DNA from: Chenopodium formosanum
Taxonomy: Eukaryota; Streptophyta; Magnoliopsida; Caryophyllales; Amaranthaceae
Assembly: GCA_024500155.1 (NCBI GenBank)
Contig: CM044860.1
Span: forward strand, 8,418,501-8,482,500
Direction of reading: 5' to 3'
Length of the DNA: 64,000 nucleotides
In this document: positions 23,744 to 35,150 of the stretch, piece after piece
Layout of the letters: the number at the start of each line of letters is the position of its first letter
Position numbering within the stretch: position 1 is the first letter of the stretch
Position numbers and translations under genes: made by a program
Notes under the pieces: generated by a model
What the model was told of the DNA's origin: nothing
The model's input: only the letters and a program-made list of their open reading frames with translations
Databases searched by the model: none

Positions 23744-23957
23744 AGTTGCGTATTAACATCACATATGCCATATGAGAGGCCAAAGGCCACAATTCTTTTA
23801 TTTCACTCTCTTTAATATAGTACTGTGTTACTGTATTAGTTTAGTAAGCTTGTTTACAGTAGTAATTAAAGATCAATTTTTAAATATTTACTATATATAT
23901 ACTTCCTCTATTCCTTAAAAATCTTTTCATCTACATTTATATTTGTATCAATCGGAA

Positions 23958-24070
23958 TGAGAGTAGGGGATAGCTCAAGTGGTTAGAACTCCCCTTCCGG
24001 TTCCAGGTGATCTTGGGATCGATTTTCATCCCCCGCCCTTGTAGCTCTCTAAACACCAAAAAAAAAAAAG
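23958..24070 (+). mobile_element. tRNA-derived SINE with 15-bp target duplication
   Basis: An A-box-like GGGATAGCTCAAGTGGTTAG is followed by a B-box-like GGGATCGATTTTCATCC, then CTCTCTAAACACC and poly-A. Flanks TTGTATCAATCGGAA (23943-23957) and TTGTATCATTGGGAA (24071-24085) differ at two sites. It is the same family as 35022-35140. Confidence 0.85.
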
Positions 24071-24238
24071 TTGTATCATTGGGAACCAAATCCAACATAC
24101 TATATATTTTATTGATTAGTAAGGTCATTATTTATACATATAATCATCCACTTATTTCAACAGTAAAAACCCATCATAAATTGAAAATACATACAAAGCT
24201 TATAATATAAAAACTTGTTCTTGGGGGGGAGGGTGCAA

Positions 24239-26847
24239 CTATGAATATGTTTTTGCCACAAGGCAAAGTGGATTCTTCTTATGCATAGTAATACCAGGCA
24301 ATGTATCAGTGTCAATATCTTCACTCTTCATACCATTTGGCAACCCCCAGTCAAAAGAGTATAACAAATTGGCTAATGCAAGCTCAAAGTTTGCAACTCC
24401 AAGAAGTATTCCAGGACACATTCTTCTTCCAGCACCAAATGGAATGAGCATGAAATCATTCCCTTTGTAATCAATTGAACTCCCTAAAAACCTCTCCGGC
24501 ATAAATATTTCTGGATCATTCCAGTATTCAGGATCTCTTCCAATAGCCCATACGTTTACAAACACTAGGGTTTTGGGTAGAATATCGTACCCTTCTATGG
24601 TACATTTTTGGAGAGACTCGCGGAGTACTAGTAATGGAGCGGCAGGTTGGATCCTAAATGTTTCTTTGACAACGGCCTTGAGATATTCGAGTTCTGACAG
24701 ATCTTCTACTGATACATAACCCTTATGTCGTGCTGATGAGTCTCGAATTTCTTTCTGTACTTTCTTCATCGCGGTTGGGTTCTTAATCAGTTCTGTCATC
24801 GCCCAAACTACCATGGCTGCACTTGTATCTGTTCCCGCTACAAACATATCCTGTGAAATACAAAGTTTAGTACCACTCAATTTATGAACAATGCTTAGTA
24901 AAGTAAGGTACTAGTAATAAGGAATTTGTTACCATAAGTACAGCTTTGATGTTGTCCATAGATAGATCATACGTAAAGGTTTTCTCTTTTTTAATCTGAA
25001 GTAGAACATCAATGATATCCTCTTGCTCAGATTTAACTCTGTTTGGGTCTAGATGATCGTTAATAATTTCTTCGAAAAATGTATCTAAGTCTTTGAATGC
25101 CTTCTCGAGCCTAGAGGATTGTCCGGTTAGCTTATCGAGCCAGGCTATGGAAGGGAAGTAATCAGCAAAGAAGAAGGTGGTTAACATAGTCTGAGCGTCA
25201 CTTAGAAGCTTGTGACAATTGTAACCTTCATCATCACTATACCTGTGAAACATCAATGAAATGTTAAGACTTTTTTTTTTTTTTTCCCTGGTCACTTAGA
25301 AGTCTCGATGTTTAAGTTTATCCTGTGTGAAACTTTATGGGAATAAGGATTTGAGATACGGAGTATTATATTACGGAGTACATGATTTGCAATAATTAGT
25401 GTACATTTGTGTTTGATATTTATTAGAAAGTACACAATTCAATGTTGGATGGAGATAGAACAATAAAATTGTTTGTATTCTTCTTGAATTAAAGAAGCCA
25501 AAAATCATATCATCATGTCTTTTATATGGAGTATTCAATGTAGGCACAATTTTCTAAAAAAATGTGCACAAAATGATTAAATTGATAACAGTTCTTTGCA
25601 TAATCATTTTTAATGAATTTCCTACTCCGTATAATTAATGAATGGTACTATAAGTTGGGGAATCATTGATGGAAAAAAAAGTGTAAATTAGTGTATATAA
25701 TTTTATCGTCGTCTAATTAAAATATACTGAGGAGAGTATTATTCATCCATAATTATAGAAATTATTGATTAAATTCAAATGTTAGTATGGAGAACTATGA
25801 AAGTTTAAGGGTTTCAAAAAAAAAAAAAAAAAATAATAATAATAATAATAAATAATAATATATATGAAAGTTTAAGTGTGTAAACTACTCTAGGATAAAG
25901 TAAGAGAGCATAGTACAAGCCGCTTATAGGCAATCCATAGAAAATTAATTGATATTTCCTTCATCAAAATACTCCGTCAGTAATCATGTGTTTTCTTTCT
26001 CAACAGAATTCCATGCATCACCGCACTATTACCACCACGTCTACGCTAGCTAGCTAGCTAAGTAGCAATGACTAAATCATCACTATTATTTATTACAGAG
26101 TACCATTTATCAAACTAGCGTTTAGCTAACATCATAACATGTTATAATGAGACAAACTTAATTATAGAAGTCATGCTACATCATCAAATTTATTATTAAA
26201 TTAGTAGTAGATCGACAAAATAACCGTGATAATGTAATATTTTATATGTTTATTATTTCCAAATCATAAGGTCACGAGAAGTACCTCTTGCCAAAAGCAA
26301 TTTTGCATATATTGGAGCTTGAAAAGGTCATCAACAACTCGCTCAAGTTAATGATTTCTGAAGCAGAACACTTTGTAGATATCTTATTAATCATCCTCAT
26401 AATTTCTTCGTGTCGAATCGAAGCAAAAGACTCCACTTTTTTCGGGCTAAAGAGATGAACAACACAAACCTTTTTTATTTCTCTAAAGTAATCAAGGCTA
26501 TGAGCAAAGGTTATGTCCAACCCATTATAACTTAATTTTCGCGTTCCTAACGTTGGTGGTCGGTAACAAAAGTTTAGATCTTGTGTTTGTAGGACCTCTT
26601 TCGCCATCTTGGCGGATTGAACCACCAAGGCGTGTGCGGTTCCAAATCGCAAAGACAAGATCGGACCATAGATCTTGGCTAACTTAGCAAAGTAGATGTG
26701 AGGTTTTGAAGGGTCAAATTGGTGTAAGTTTCCTATAATAGGAAACCCTTTAGGTCCGGGCGGAGGGTGAAATGGTTCATTTTTTTTGTGTTTTAGAAAA
26801 ATGAAAATAAGAGAAGAAATTGCTAGGAAGAGGAATAGTAGTATCAT
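24239..26847 (-). CDS. P450 unit F: CYP71-clan (CYP83-like) monooxygenase
   Basis: Exons 26847-26285, 25242-24933 and 24850-24239 join to 494 aa with the array's standard phases. Intron 1 is 1042 bp, intron 2 only 82 bp. Motifs: N-anchor to about residue 18, FLKHKKNEPF linker, PPPGPKG hinge, C-helix YFREIKKVC, AGTDTS, ETFR, PERF and PFGAGRRMCPG with Cys436. Exon 2 is shorter than in units C and D because the loop after RYSDDEG lacks several residues (YNCHKL instead of SNRSRFHNL). Exon 3 starts GAT-ATG rather than AAC-ATG, giving DMFVAGTDTS, the commoner residue in the wider family. Its pseudogene sister G is the closest copy. An ER-bound heme-thiolate monooxygenase is expected; the substrate cannot be inferred. 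A TATA-like box lies at 26911-26918. Confidence 0.87.
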
Positions 26848-26910
26848 GTTTTATGGTTTCTCGAATTTTTGTTTATGGTTATTGGCATAATCATGAAATC
26901 TTGCAAGTAC

Positions 26911-26918
26911 TATATATA
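26911..26918 (-). promoter_or_regulatory. TATA box of P450 unit F
   Basis: TATATATA lies 64-71 bases upstream of the unit F ATG, matching the placement in units B and C. Confidence 0.45.
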
Positions 26919-27156
26919 GAATGTAACACGTTGACTATTATTTAATATTTTGCCTCTCTTTTTTCTGTTTTTGGTAAGTAATGGAACTAACATGTTGACA
27001 TGATACATGAACGATTCGAATCAATTTTGATTTTCGAGTTTTAAAACATTATATTATCATTAAATTACTACAATAAAGGATAATGTCTTACTTGTCAAGG
27101 AGAATAAATAATTAGCAGATCATATATTCTACTAAATGTCCTTTTTTTAATGTCTT

Positions 27157-27198
<42 letters not shown>

Positions 27199-27728
27199 AG
27201 ATTGTCAAATTTTAAAGCAACCCATAGAAGACATTAAGGGACGACTAGTACTACTATAATTTTAAATTTGGAGAAATGATAATAAATAGATAACTCAGCA
27301 ACTCCCCCTATTTCGTAACACAAGTACTTAATTAACACACTTCAATAGACATAAAGTTGTATTTTTAAAAAAGAAAAAAAAAATGAGTACAGTGGATTGA
27401 TTTTATTGTATTGTTTCATGTTTATCCTACTCTAAAACAGTAAAATATGATACTATTGCTCTTGTAGTCTTGTGTAATGTATGGATGGAGTATATATTAT
27501 ACCACATAATTATATATAGGCCACATCAGTACATCATACATCATTTTTTTTAAAAAAAAAAAAAAAGAATTAAGCGTCTTTTATTTCTTTCTTTTTCTAT
27601 GTTTTTTACACGTCTTTTACTTATTTCTCTTTATATGTATAATATATAAGATTACCGACTCATATATTATTTATTATTTTCTATATATTTCTTTTAATTT
27701 CTTATACACTTGTATGTTATGTATTACT

Positions 27729-27815
<87 letters not shown>

Positions 27816-27980
27816 GCCGGTAATTATAAGTTTATAACTAATGGGAGAGAATAAATCCAACTTATAAACCAAATTACTGATTAGCCAAGCAGGATAATTG
27901 TTTACTCCATATAAGCACCCATTTATTACAACACTCAAAAACACACTATGAATTCATAAAAACCAAGCTTATAAAAGCTA
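26919..27980. other. Spacer between P450 units F and G
   Basis: No gene is visible. It contains a 40-nt poly-A run (27158-27197), a second A-run near 27552, the long AT repeat at 27732, and otherwise unremarkable AT-rich DNA. Confidence 0.6.
27732..27811. repeat. (AT)40 microsatellite
   Basis: About 80 bases of uninterrupted AT dinucleotide. The open frame across it (repeated IY) is meaningless. Confidence 0.95.
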
Positions 27981-29408
27981 CTAAGAATATTTTTTTGCCA
28001 CAAGACAAAGTGGAACTTTCTTATGAGTAGTAATACCAGGAAGTGTATCAGTGTCAATATCTTCGATTTTCATACCAAGGGGCAATTCCCAGTCAAAAGA
28101 GTACAACAAATTGGCTAAGGCAAGCTCGAAGTTTGCAACACCAAGATGTATTCCAGGACACATCCTTCTACCAGCGCCGAAAGGAATGAACATGAAATCC
28201 TGCCCTTTGTAATCGATTGCATTCCCTATAAACCTCTCGGGCATAAATATTTCTGGGTCCTTCCAGTACTCGGGATCTCTTCCATTAGCCCATATGTTTA
28301 CGAACACCAAAGTTTTAGGTAGAATATCATACTCTTCGATGGTGCATTTTTTGACAGACTCCCGTAGGATTAGTATTCGAGTTGCAGGTTGGAAACATTG
28401 TGACTGATTTTCATAAATGACTGGTTTTTATACTAATTCATGTAAGGTGGTGATTTAAACATTGTGATGATTATAAAGATGGTGTGGGTAACAATGAGAT
28501 CAATGATACATAATGTTTGAAGTATTGCATTAAAATTTGGTTATTTGAATAAGTGTCACATTAAGGGTGTGTTTTAATCACCGATTTTCACTGATCTGAA
28601 CCTATCTTAACTTATCTGACCTTATTAAAACTTATTTTAGTTGTAATTTGTACTTGGGTAACGTAACCCTTATCAAAACTTATTAAACCTGAACTGAACT
28701 GAACTGAACTGAATTTATTACACCTGAAATAAGTGAAAATAAGGTAAATAAAACAGACCCTAAATATCATAACCATTTAAAAAAAAAAAAAAAAAGGGGG
28801 AGTACTATTATATTTCAATATCATAATGTTATGAAAATAAAGTACCTATTGCCGAAAGCAATTCTGCATATATTGGAGCTTGAAAAGGTCATTAGCAATT
28901 CACTCAAGTTAACAATTTCTGAAGCAGAAGACTTGGTAGATATCTTATCAATCATCCTCATGACCTCTTTGTGTCGAATCGGAGCAAAAGACTCAATTCT
29001 TTTCGAATTAAAGAGATGAACAACACAAATCTTCTTTATTTCTCTAAAGTAATCAAGGTTTTGAGTAAACGTTAGGTCTAACCCATTATAAGTTAACTTT
29101 CACATTCCTACCGTTAGTGGTCGATAACAAAAGTTAAGATCTTGTGTTTGTAAGACCTCTTTCGCTGTCTTGGCGGATTGAACCACCAAGGCTTGCACGG
29201 TTCCAAGTCGTAAAGAAAAGGTTGGACCATAAACCTTGGCTCGCTTAGCAAAGTAGATGTGAGGTTTCGAAGGGTCAAATTGGTGTAAGTTACCTATAAT
29301 AGGGAGCCCTTTAGGTCCGGGTAGAAGATGAAATGGTTCATTTTTTCGGTGTTTTAGATAAAAGAAAATGAGAGAAGAGGCTAATAAGAAGAAGAGTAGA
29401 ATAATCAT
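27981..29408 (-). pseudogene. P450 unit G: deleted and truncated CYP83-like gene
   Basis: Exon 1 (29408-28846) aligns over its full length with unit F. It has TGA where F has the arginine codon CGA (stop at about 29100-29102), a CpG-type transition, and FGNR for FGKR. The hinge reads LLPGPKG, losing two prolines. Exon 2 is missing. Exon 3 survives only from the QPATR residues onward (about 28391-27981), so the I-helix and ExxR motif are gone, while PERF, PFGAGRRMCPG and the C-terminus are kept. The 455 bp between the two remnants hold a Harbinger-like MITE and unrelated DNA. This is an internal deletion plus a nonsense change; no functional P450 is possible. Confidence 0.9.
28565..28760. mobile_element. 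Harbinger/Tourist-like MITE inside P450 unit G
   Basis: GGGTGTGTTTTAATCACC at the left mirrors GGTAAATAAAACAGACCC at the right, with TAA duplications at 28562-28564 and 28761-28763. The interior has four direct CTGAA units. It lies in the gap that replaced exon 2. Confidence 0.75.
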
Positions 29409-30009
29409 GTTTTATGGTTTCACTGATTTTGGTTTATGGTTCTTGAATTTCCATAATCATGAAATATTGCAACTAAACTATGTATACATAGCTACACGTT
29501 GACTTGATGTATGTGAATAACTTGGGTCAATTTTAATTTTTAAGGTCTATTCTAACATAATTAATAAGGAGATAATCTTCTATTATCAAAAACAATAAAT
29601 AATTATCATCAGAACCTTTCTTCTACCATATTACTCGTATTGTGTTATTTTTAATTGAAACTAACATCAAAAGGAATATAAGGACTAATATTACTTGAAT
29701 TTGATAATGGAAAGATGAGTTATTAAAATACCTAACTATAAAGAGTCTTTTTAATTTTTGTTTTGTGGTAAGGAAATATCTTGCCAATACCCAATACTTA
29801 TATTGGAATTTGGAAATATAAGTACAAAAAATTACAAAAAATAAGTTAGACTTGATGCTCGTGGGCTAAGTGGGACTGGCTTCGGCAAAAGTTTATATTG
29901 TTTCAGGCTAAAGATTTAGGCGGGCTTTTCATGGATTGAAATACAGTCATTCCAAACAAATTAACAATACATGTCTATTTAACTAATAGTCTAATACTAA
30001 AACAAAATA
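29409..30009. other. 5' flank of P450 unit G and spacer
   Basis: No gene seen. AT-rich sequence with the former promoter region of unit G (TATGTATACATA near 29480). Confidence 0.5.
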
Positions 30010-31244
30010 GGAAAAATTATCAAAAATAATACAAACTTTGAGCTGTTTGCCAAAAATAAGTCTTTGGATTATTTTAAAATAATACAAACTTTTGGGGGCA
30101 TTCGCTTTAAATAAGTTATAACCTATTGTTAACTTGATTAATGGGTTAATGGGACATGTGTCAATATTTAATTGGATTAAAAAATTAATTTTTTTACTTA
30201 ATAATTTTAATTTTTAATAGGTAATAATATTAATTATTATTATTATTATTATTAAATAAATAAAATAACCTCTTCCCCCACCAGCCACCCCTTCCCCTCC
30301 CTACCAAGGCTGCCAGCACCTGTTCCTTGGCGCACGGCCCTCCAGTGACCACCTGCCGGTGCCACAACCTCCTCATCGCGCCGGAAAAGCCGACCCAACA
30401 TCCCGCCCCTTCCCATTACCGACCCCGACTCCTACAACCCCATGAAAATCGCTATAAACTCACTCTCCCCCACCCCCACAAACCCCAATAAATTGCCCTC
30501 CCCTCACCCCTGAAAACCGAGCGGCTAGGGTTTTTGAGGGTGGAGGGAAAGGGCGGTTGGGGTTTTAGGAGTGGGGGAGGGAGTTTTTAGGGGGTTTCTT
30601 GGGGAGAGAGGGGGTTTTGGAAAAGTTATTCCGGGAGAAAGGGGAGGAGCGATGACCGACAGCAGGGGTGGGGGGAAGTGCGTCGGTTCGGCGAGGGAGG
30701 GGATACGCGCCGCCGGGAGTGGGGTTGGGAGGGAGTTCGTTGGTTTTGTGGGGAAGGAGTTCGCTGGTTTGCATGGAAGAGGGATTTCGAGGGAGGGAGT
30801 TTAATTTGGTGATTCAGCCACCGCCGGGAAAAGGGAGAGGATGACGTGTGTGTGGGGAAGGGGGGTCGGCGTCGGCGCCGGCGCCCGCACCGGAAAGTGG
30901 GATCTGGGCGCGGCCAATGCCGAGGCTGGGAGGGAGCTGGCGCAAGTAGTGGTTGGTGGGGGAGATGGTGTTTTTCTTTTGAAAAGATTTTATTTTAAAA
31001 GAAATTTTTAAAAATATTTTAATTGTTAATTAACAATCATTAAAGTTGTTGCTAAGAGTTAATTACATTGTTAAATGAAATTATTAAGAAGAGAAAAGAA
31101 ATTTAACCAGTCATTCAGGTTGTAGGTTAAATTACTTGTTTAAAGCGGACACCTTCCAAAGTTTATACTATTTAGAATTAATCAAAATTTTGACTTGTTT
31201 TTGGCGGATCGCTCAAAGTTTTTATTATTTTTGACAATTTTTCC
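30010..31244. mobile_element. MULE with GC-rich core (Pack-MULE-like), 1.24 kb
   Basis: Inverted terminal repeats of about 100 bp start GGAAAAATTATCAAAAATAA on the left and the inverse of GGAAAAATTGTCAAAAATAA on the right. They are flanked by AACAAAATA (30001-30009) and AACGGAATA (31245-31253), a 9-bp duplication with two mismatches. The core at about 30270-30965 is strikingly GC-rich and purine/pyrimidine asymmetric (C-rich left half, G-rich right half), unlike anything nearby. Open frames on both strands across the core match no family I know. Captured host DNA is possible but not shown. Confidence 0.7.
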
Positions 31245-31639
31245 AACGGAATATTGCTGACATCATTTACTCTATACTATCGTATGTGTCGTTTTCTCAA
31301 TGAAAATTTTACCTCCAATTTAATTTGTGATATCATCAATGATTTTTTTTATTGTTTTTATTTTTTGTCTTTATACAATTTAATTAGTTGTTGGACTTGG
31401 ATAATGCCAAATTGTTTTGTTATCAACACTTTATACGTACTGTCAATCATTGTTTAACTCCACCTTTTCTTCAGCTTTTATAAATCAATATGCATCTTTA
31501 AATCATTGTCTTTCGACTATTTCAATTATTAATTATAATTTATAAATAATGTTGTTCATATATATTCTTAAGTGTAAATTATTTTAATATCTAATTCCAA
31601 TCTTTATGTACAATATAATGCAACAAAACATAAATTATA

Positions 31640-31681
31640 AGAAAGATTAATTCTAACGTGCATCGCACGGGGATAACCTAG
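31640..31681 (+). mobile_element. Helitron 3' terminus
   Basis: The sequence AACGTGCATCGCACGGGGAT, then AACCTAG before a T, combines a CGTGC/GCACG hairpin with CTAG, the expected Helitron end. The body must extend leftward, at most to the MULE end at 31244 unless split by it. No convincing 5' TC end was found. Confidence 0.45.
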
Positions 31682-32329
31682 TGGAGTATAATTGTCCCAA
31701 ATCCTACTTATACTAATGTTTGTGATGAATACATAAGTTAGAAAAAATATAGTCTTGTAGGTACTTGTTAGAATCGTCTCAATGAATAGATTATTAATTT
31801 TCAATTGTTAAAATTTATACTTATTAATAATTAAAGATATAATTGATCAAAGATTTGCATCGACATATGCGCCTAGGAGAAATGGTGCAAGTATTAATTT
31901 GTGTACAACATTATAGCATAATTGACAATTAGCATAGATGGTAACAAATCTAAATTAAATATTCTTGAAAAAAAAAATCTTAATTAAATAAAGATAAAAA
32001 AAAATTAGTTTAATTTTATAAGAAACTAGCTAGGTAACATTTTTAACTTAATATATACCTGTATTTTAAAAGTTATTGAATTAAAGAAACTTTGTAGCCT
32101 AGCAAACTTATGGATTAAATTTCTTCGAATTATTAAAAAAAAAAAAAAAAAAAAGACTTAGTGATTAAATTTCAAAATTTTCATAATCTAGATTAATGAT
32201 ACAAATAAAAAAAAAAACTAATGTTTAGAAAAATCTTTATCATCTTTTACCCTTTTTAAATTACTTACTTATGACTATACAAATTCTTACTTATTTACGA
32301 CTATACAAATTCTTATATGTATGTTGGCT

Positions 32330-32475
32330 AGTGTTACTTTGTTAGTGTTGTAAGGGTTACTCAATCAATGTTATATAGGAAATACTCGATCAGTGTTATA
32401 GAGACTAATCAGAGATGTTATAGGGGTTATTACGTAGAGTTATAGGGGTTACGTGGTCAGTGTATAGGGGTTACT
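32330..32475. repeat. Degenerate minisatellite (second plus copy)
   Basis: About six imperfect units of GTTATAGGGGTTACTCGATC type, followed by GTGATCAGCCACACAAAAAA. Unit and right boundary match 15843-16050, implying both came from one dispersed element. Confidence 0.55.
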
Positions 32476-32984
32476 TTGTTATTTTACAAGTGATCACATG
32501 ATGTGATCAGCCACACAAAAAATGCGTTGTTACGACTATTGTAAACATTAATTGACTCTTTAAAAAATTTCTTTAATATTTAATACAAAGTAGGATCTTG
32601 AATTCTTTTTCATATACAAAGTATTAAATACATACAAAGTTTCAAAGGTATATACTTTGTTTGTATTCCTGCAAACTTAGTGAAATTTCATATTCCTGCA
32701 AACTACTATGGCTAGTCATATCGGATATCTGAAATTTTCGGATTGGAAAAATACTAATCCAGAAAAAACTGATTATGTGGTTTTTTGGATAATGCCTAAA
32801 ATTTTAAATCGGATTATCAGATATCTAATCCGAAATTCTATAATAAGTACAATTTTTTATTATTGGAAGAAACGCATATTGTAAGTTCACTAATATAAAA
32901 TGTTCAAACTAGCAAACATACAATTTACCTCTTATCACCAATTTAACAAATCAATTATATGAAACAAAAATTAGAAATAATCAA

Positions 32985-33665
32985 TCAATATATATTAAAA
33001 CCCATGGCAAAACATGCTATTTTGCCATGTGTCACCGATTTTGCCATTTGGCGCAACATCATATCAGCCCATAAATGATTGTAAAACTCCATGCATTAAT
33101 AGTATTAATGTTTAGTTTAATTAATTGAAAAAGTCTTCATGTGCATAACTCCCTATTTAAATTTCCCTTTGAATGTAACTCCTAAATAATTGCACAATAA
33201 TAAAAATTGTAAGAAATTAAAAATTATTCCATTTTTGTGCATTAATTAATAAAATTGTAACTATAGAATAAACGAGTTGATTTATATATACATATATTAC
33301 AATTGTGATTATTTTTTTTAAAAAAAATATTACAATTGTGATTATTGAGTAATATTTTTTTGTGCATTACTAAGTACGTAGTGTATATATTGACATCAAA
33401 TTTATAGATTTGATTTATCAATTTTTTTAACAACAAATTAATTGATTTATCATTTACCCTATATTTATTAATGCAAAAAAATTGTTTTTATAGTCAAATC
33501 AGCTCATAAAAACAAAAAATTACTTAAACTATCACCTTTTTTAATTTAAAAAAAATAATTATAAACCACTTAAACTCTTAGTGACAAAAAAGCCAAAAAA
33601 TATATATTTTGATTAAAGTAATAAATTTTATAATGACCCAGGGCATCGCCCGGGCCAATAACTAG
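32985..33665 (+). mobile_element. Non-autonomous Helitron, about 680 bp
   Basis: The left end is TCAATATATATTAAAACCCA. The right end is CAGGGCATCGCCCGGGCCAA then TAACTAG, with a GC hairpin about 10 bases before CTAG. It sits between A and T, as Helitrons do, and has no target duplication or inverted ends. There is no Rep/helicase coding sequence. Confidence 0.6.
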
Positions 33666-35021
33666 TTCAATGTTAAAACCTATGAAATTATTAGGTTAGA
33701 ACCAGAAAAGGAGATGCACCAAAGCAAAAACCAATCTCCTTCATCTTTATCTTTTTTTCTTACTTCACTCACTTTCTCCTCAAATTCCCTCCTTCCTCAA
33801 CTCAAAGATCGCACCTTTCACAGATTTCATCACTTCGATTCTTTACAACACTCGAATATAAATTTTTAATATTTATTCAACTTAGCTTAGAAAGAAATTT
33901 ATGTGATTTTTTTTCGAGTTTGTTTAATGAATTTATAAGAATTTTCTTGCAATTTCAATCAAAAAGCCAGTGATCGGTTAGGATTTTGTCGTCTTGCTGC
34001 TTCTGACATGAGCCATTAGAAATCTAGATGAGAGTTTTTTTTTTTAGAAATAGAAAACAGGATCGGGTTGGATATCCCAATTTTTAAGATTCGTGATCCT
34101 AAATATGTGAAGAAGAAAAAAAGTTTGGGTATTCAATTTTTCAAACCGGATCATCCAGATCACAAATCGGATCAATCGAATTGGATTTTTACCATCGGAT
34201 CATTAATTATTTTTCATATGCAAGTAAATTGGTTGCTCAATTGGTTACTATCTAGAGATAGTTTAGAACATTCTCTTAAAAGAAAAATATATAAGCGAAA
34301 TTTCGATCCCATTATTTCTGACTAAATTAAATAAAACAAATATAGAATGATGGAAGAAATAGAAATGCAGTTAAGTTTGCATTTGAACGTTTAATGAAAT
34401 AGGTTTTATATAAAGTATGTTTTATGGATAAGCAGTGACAAGATTATACTTTTCTACATGAATCCAATTAATGTATACAATTTTGTGACTCATACGAAAA
34501 TTCCTATGCATGTAACTAACAGTGGTATCTGGTACAGAGTCAAGTTTGTGTTAGGACTTAGGATAGTTTTTCTATTTATACTCATACGCGATGTTTAGAA
34601 TGAAGTTGGGTTGTGAAATGGCTTTCATTCTATGCCACTTGTATTTATATTGGCTTGATTGGATCCCCATCAGATCAACCTTGATATTTGAAGTCATGTA
34701 ATAACACAGGAATCTTCTTAGATGTCTCAATGTATGTCTTTCAAAGTATCAACCTGTTATAATTTTTACATCTTGATAATTTGGTATATTAATGGTTAAA
34801 ATAAATAGAAATTAAAAAACAAAAGTACTCTGTAGTCAGTATTAAGCATACACAGTTACACACTATACTATACCATTATCATTGTGTTATGTTAATTATA
34901 TGATCTATCATATGATTCATATCATATATTTTCCACACATCATATTGAATATTGATTCCCTTAATCATGAATTAAGCCGGAGATTAACATGAGTAGAATT
35001 GAGGTTAACCAATGCTTTATC
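33666..35021. other. Gene-free spacer
   Basis: I find no gene. A pyrimidine-rich stretch near 33740-33800 looks like a 5' leader but is not followed by a recognisable protein. The 85-codon open frame at 34068-34325 has no recognisable motifs. Confidence 0.45.
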
Positions 35022-35140
35022 TTGAGAGTGAGGGATAGCTCAAGTGGTTAGAGCTTCTCTCCCGATTCCAGGAGATCCTGGGATCGATTCTCACCCCTGC
35101 CATGTGACTCGCTAAACACCAAAACAAAACAAAAAAAAAA
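35022..35140 (+). mobile_element. tRNA-derived SINE with perfect 15-bp target duplication
   Basis: A-box-like GGGATAGCTCAAGTGGTTAG, B-box-like TGGGATCGATTCTCACC, then CGCTAAACACC and poly-A. Perfect duplications AACCAATGCTTTATC flank it at 35007-35021 and 35141-35155. It inserted at the very 3' end of the GRDP-like remnant, in the opposite orientation. Confidence 0.9.
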
Positions 35141-35150
35141 AACCAATGCT

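Noticed and set aside
27717..27944. Open frame encoding a long IY repeat
   Set aside because: It is only the translation of the (AT)40 microsatellite.
1787..29408. Plant biosynthetic gene cluster
   Set aside because: Only P450 paralogues are present; no non-homologous pathway enzymes (terpene synthase, glycosyltransferase, acyltransferase) adjoin them.
30565..30804. Open frames on both strands in the GC-rich MULE core
   Set aside because: Overlapping opposite-strand frames in biased DNA, with no domain or conserved motif.
34068..34325. 85-codon open frame
   Set aside because: Lysine-rich AT composition, no motif, no splice context, no homology I recognise.
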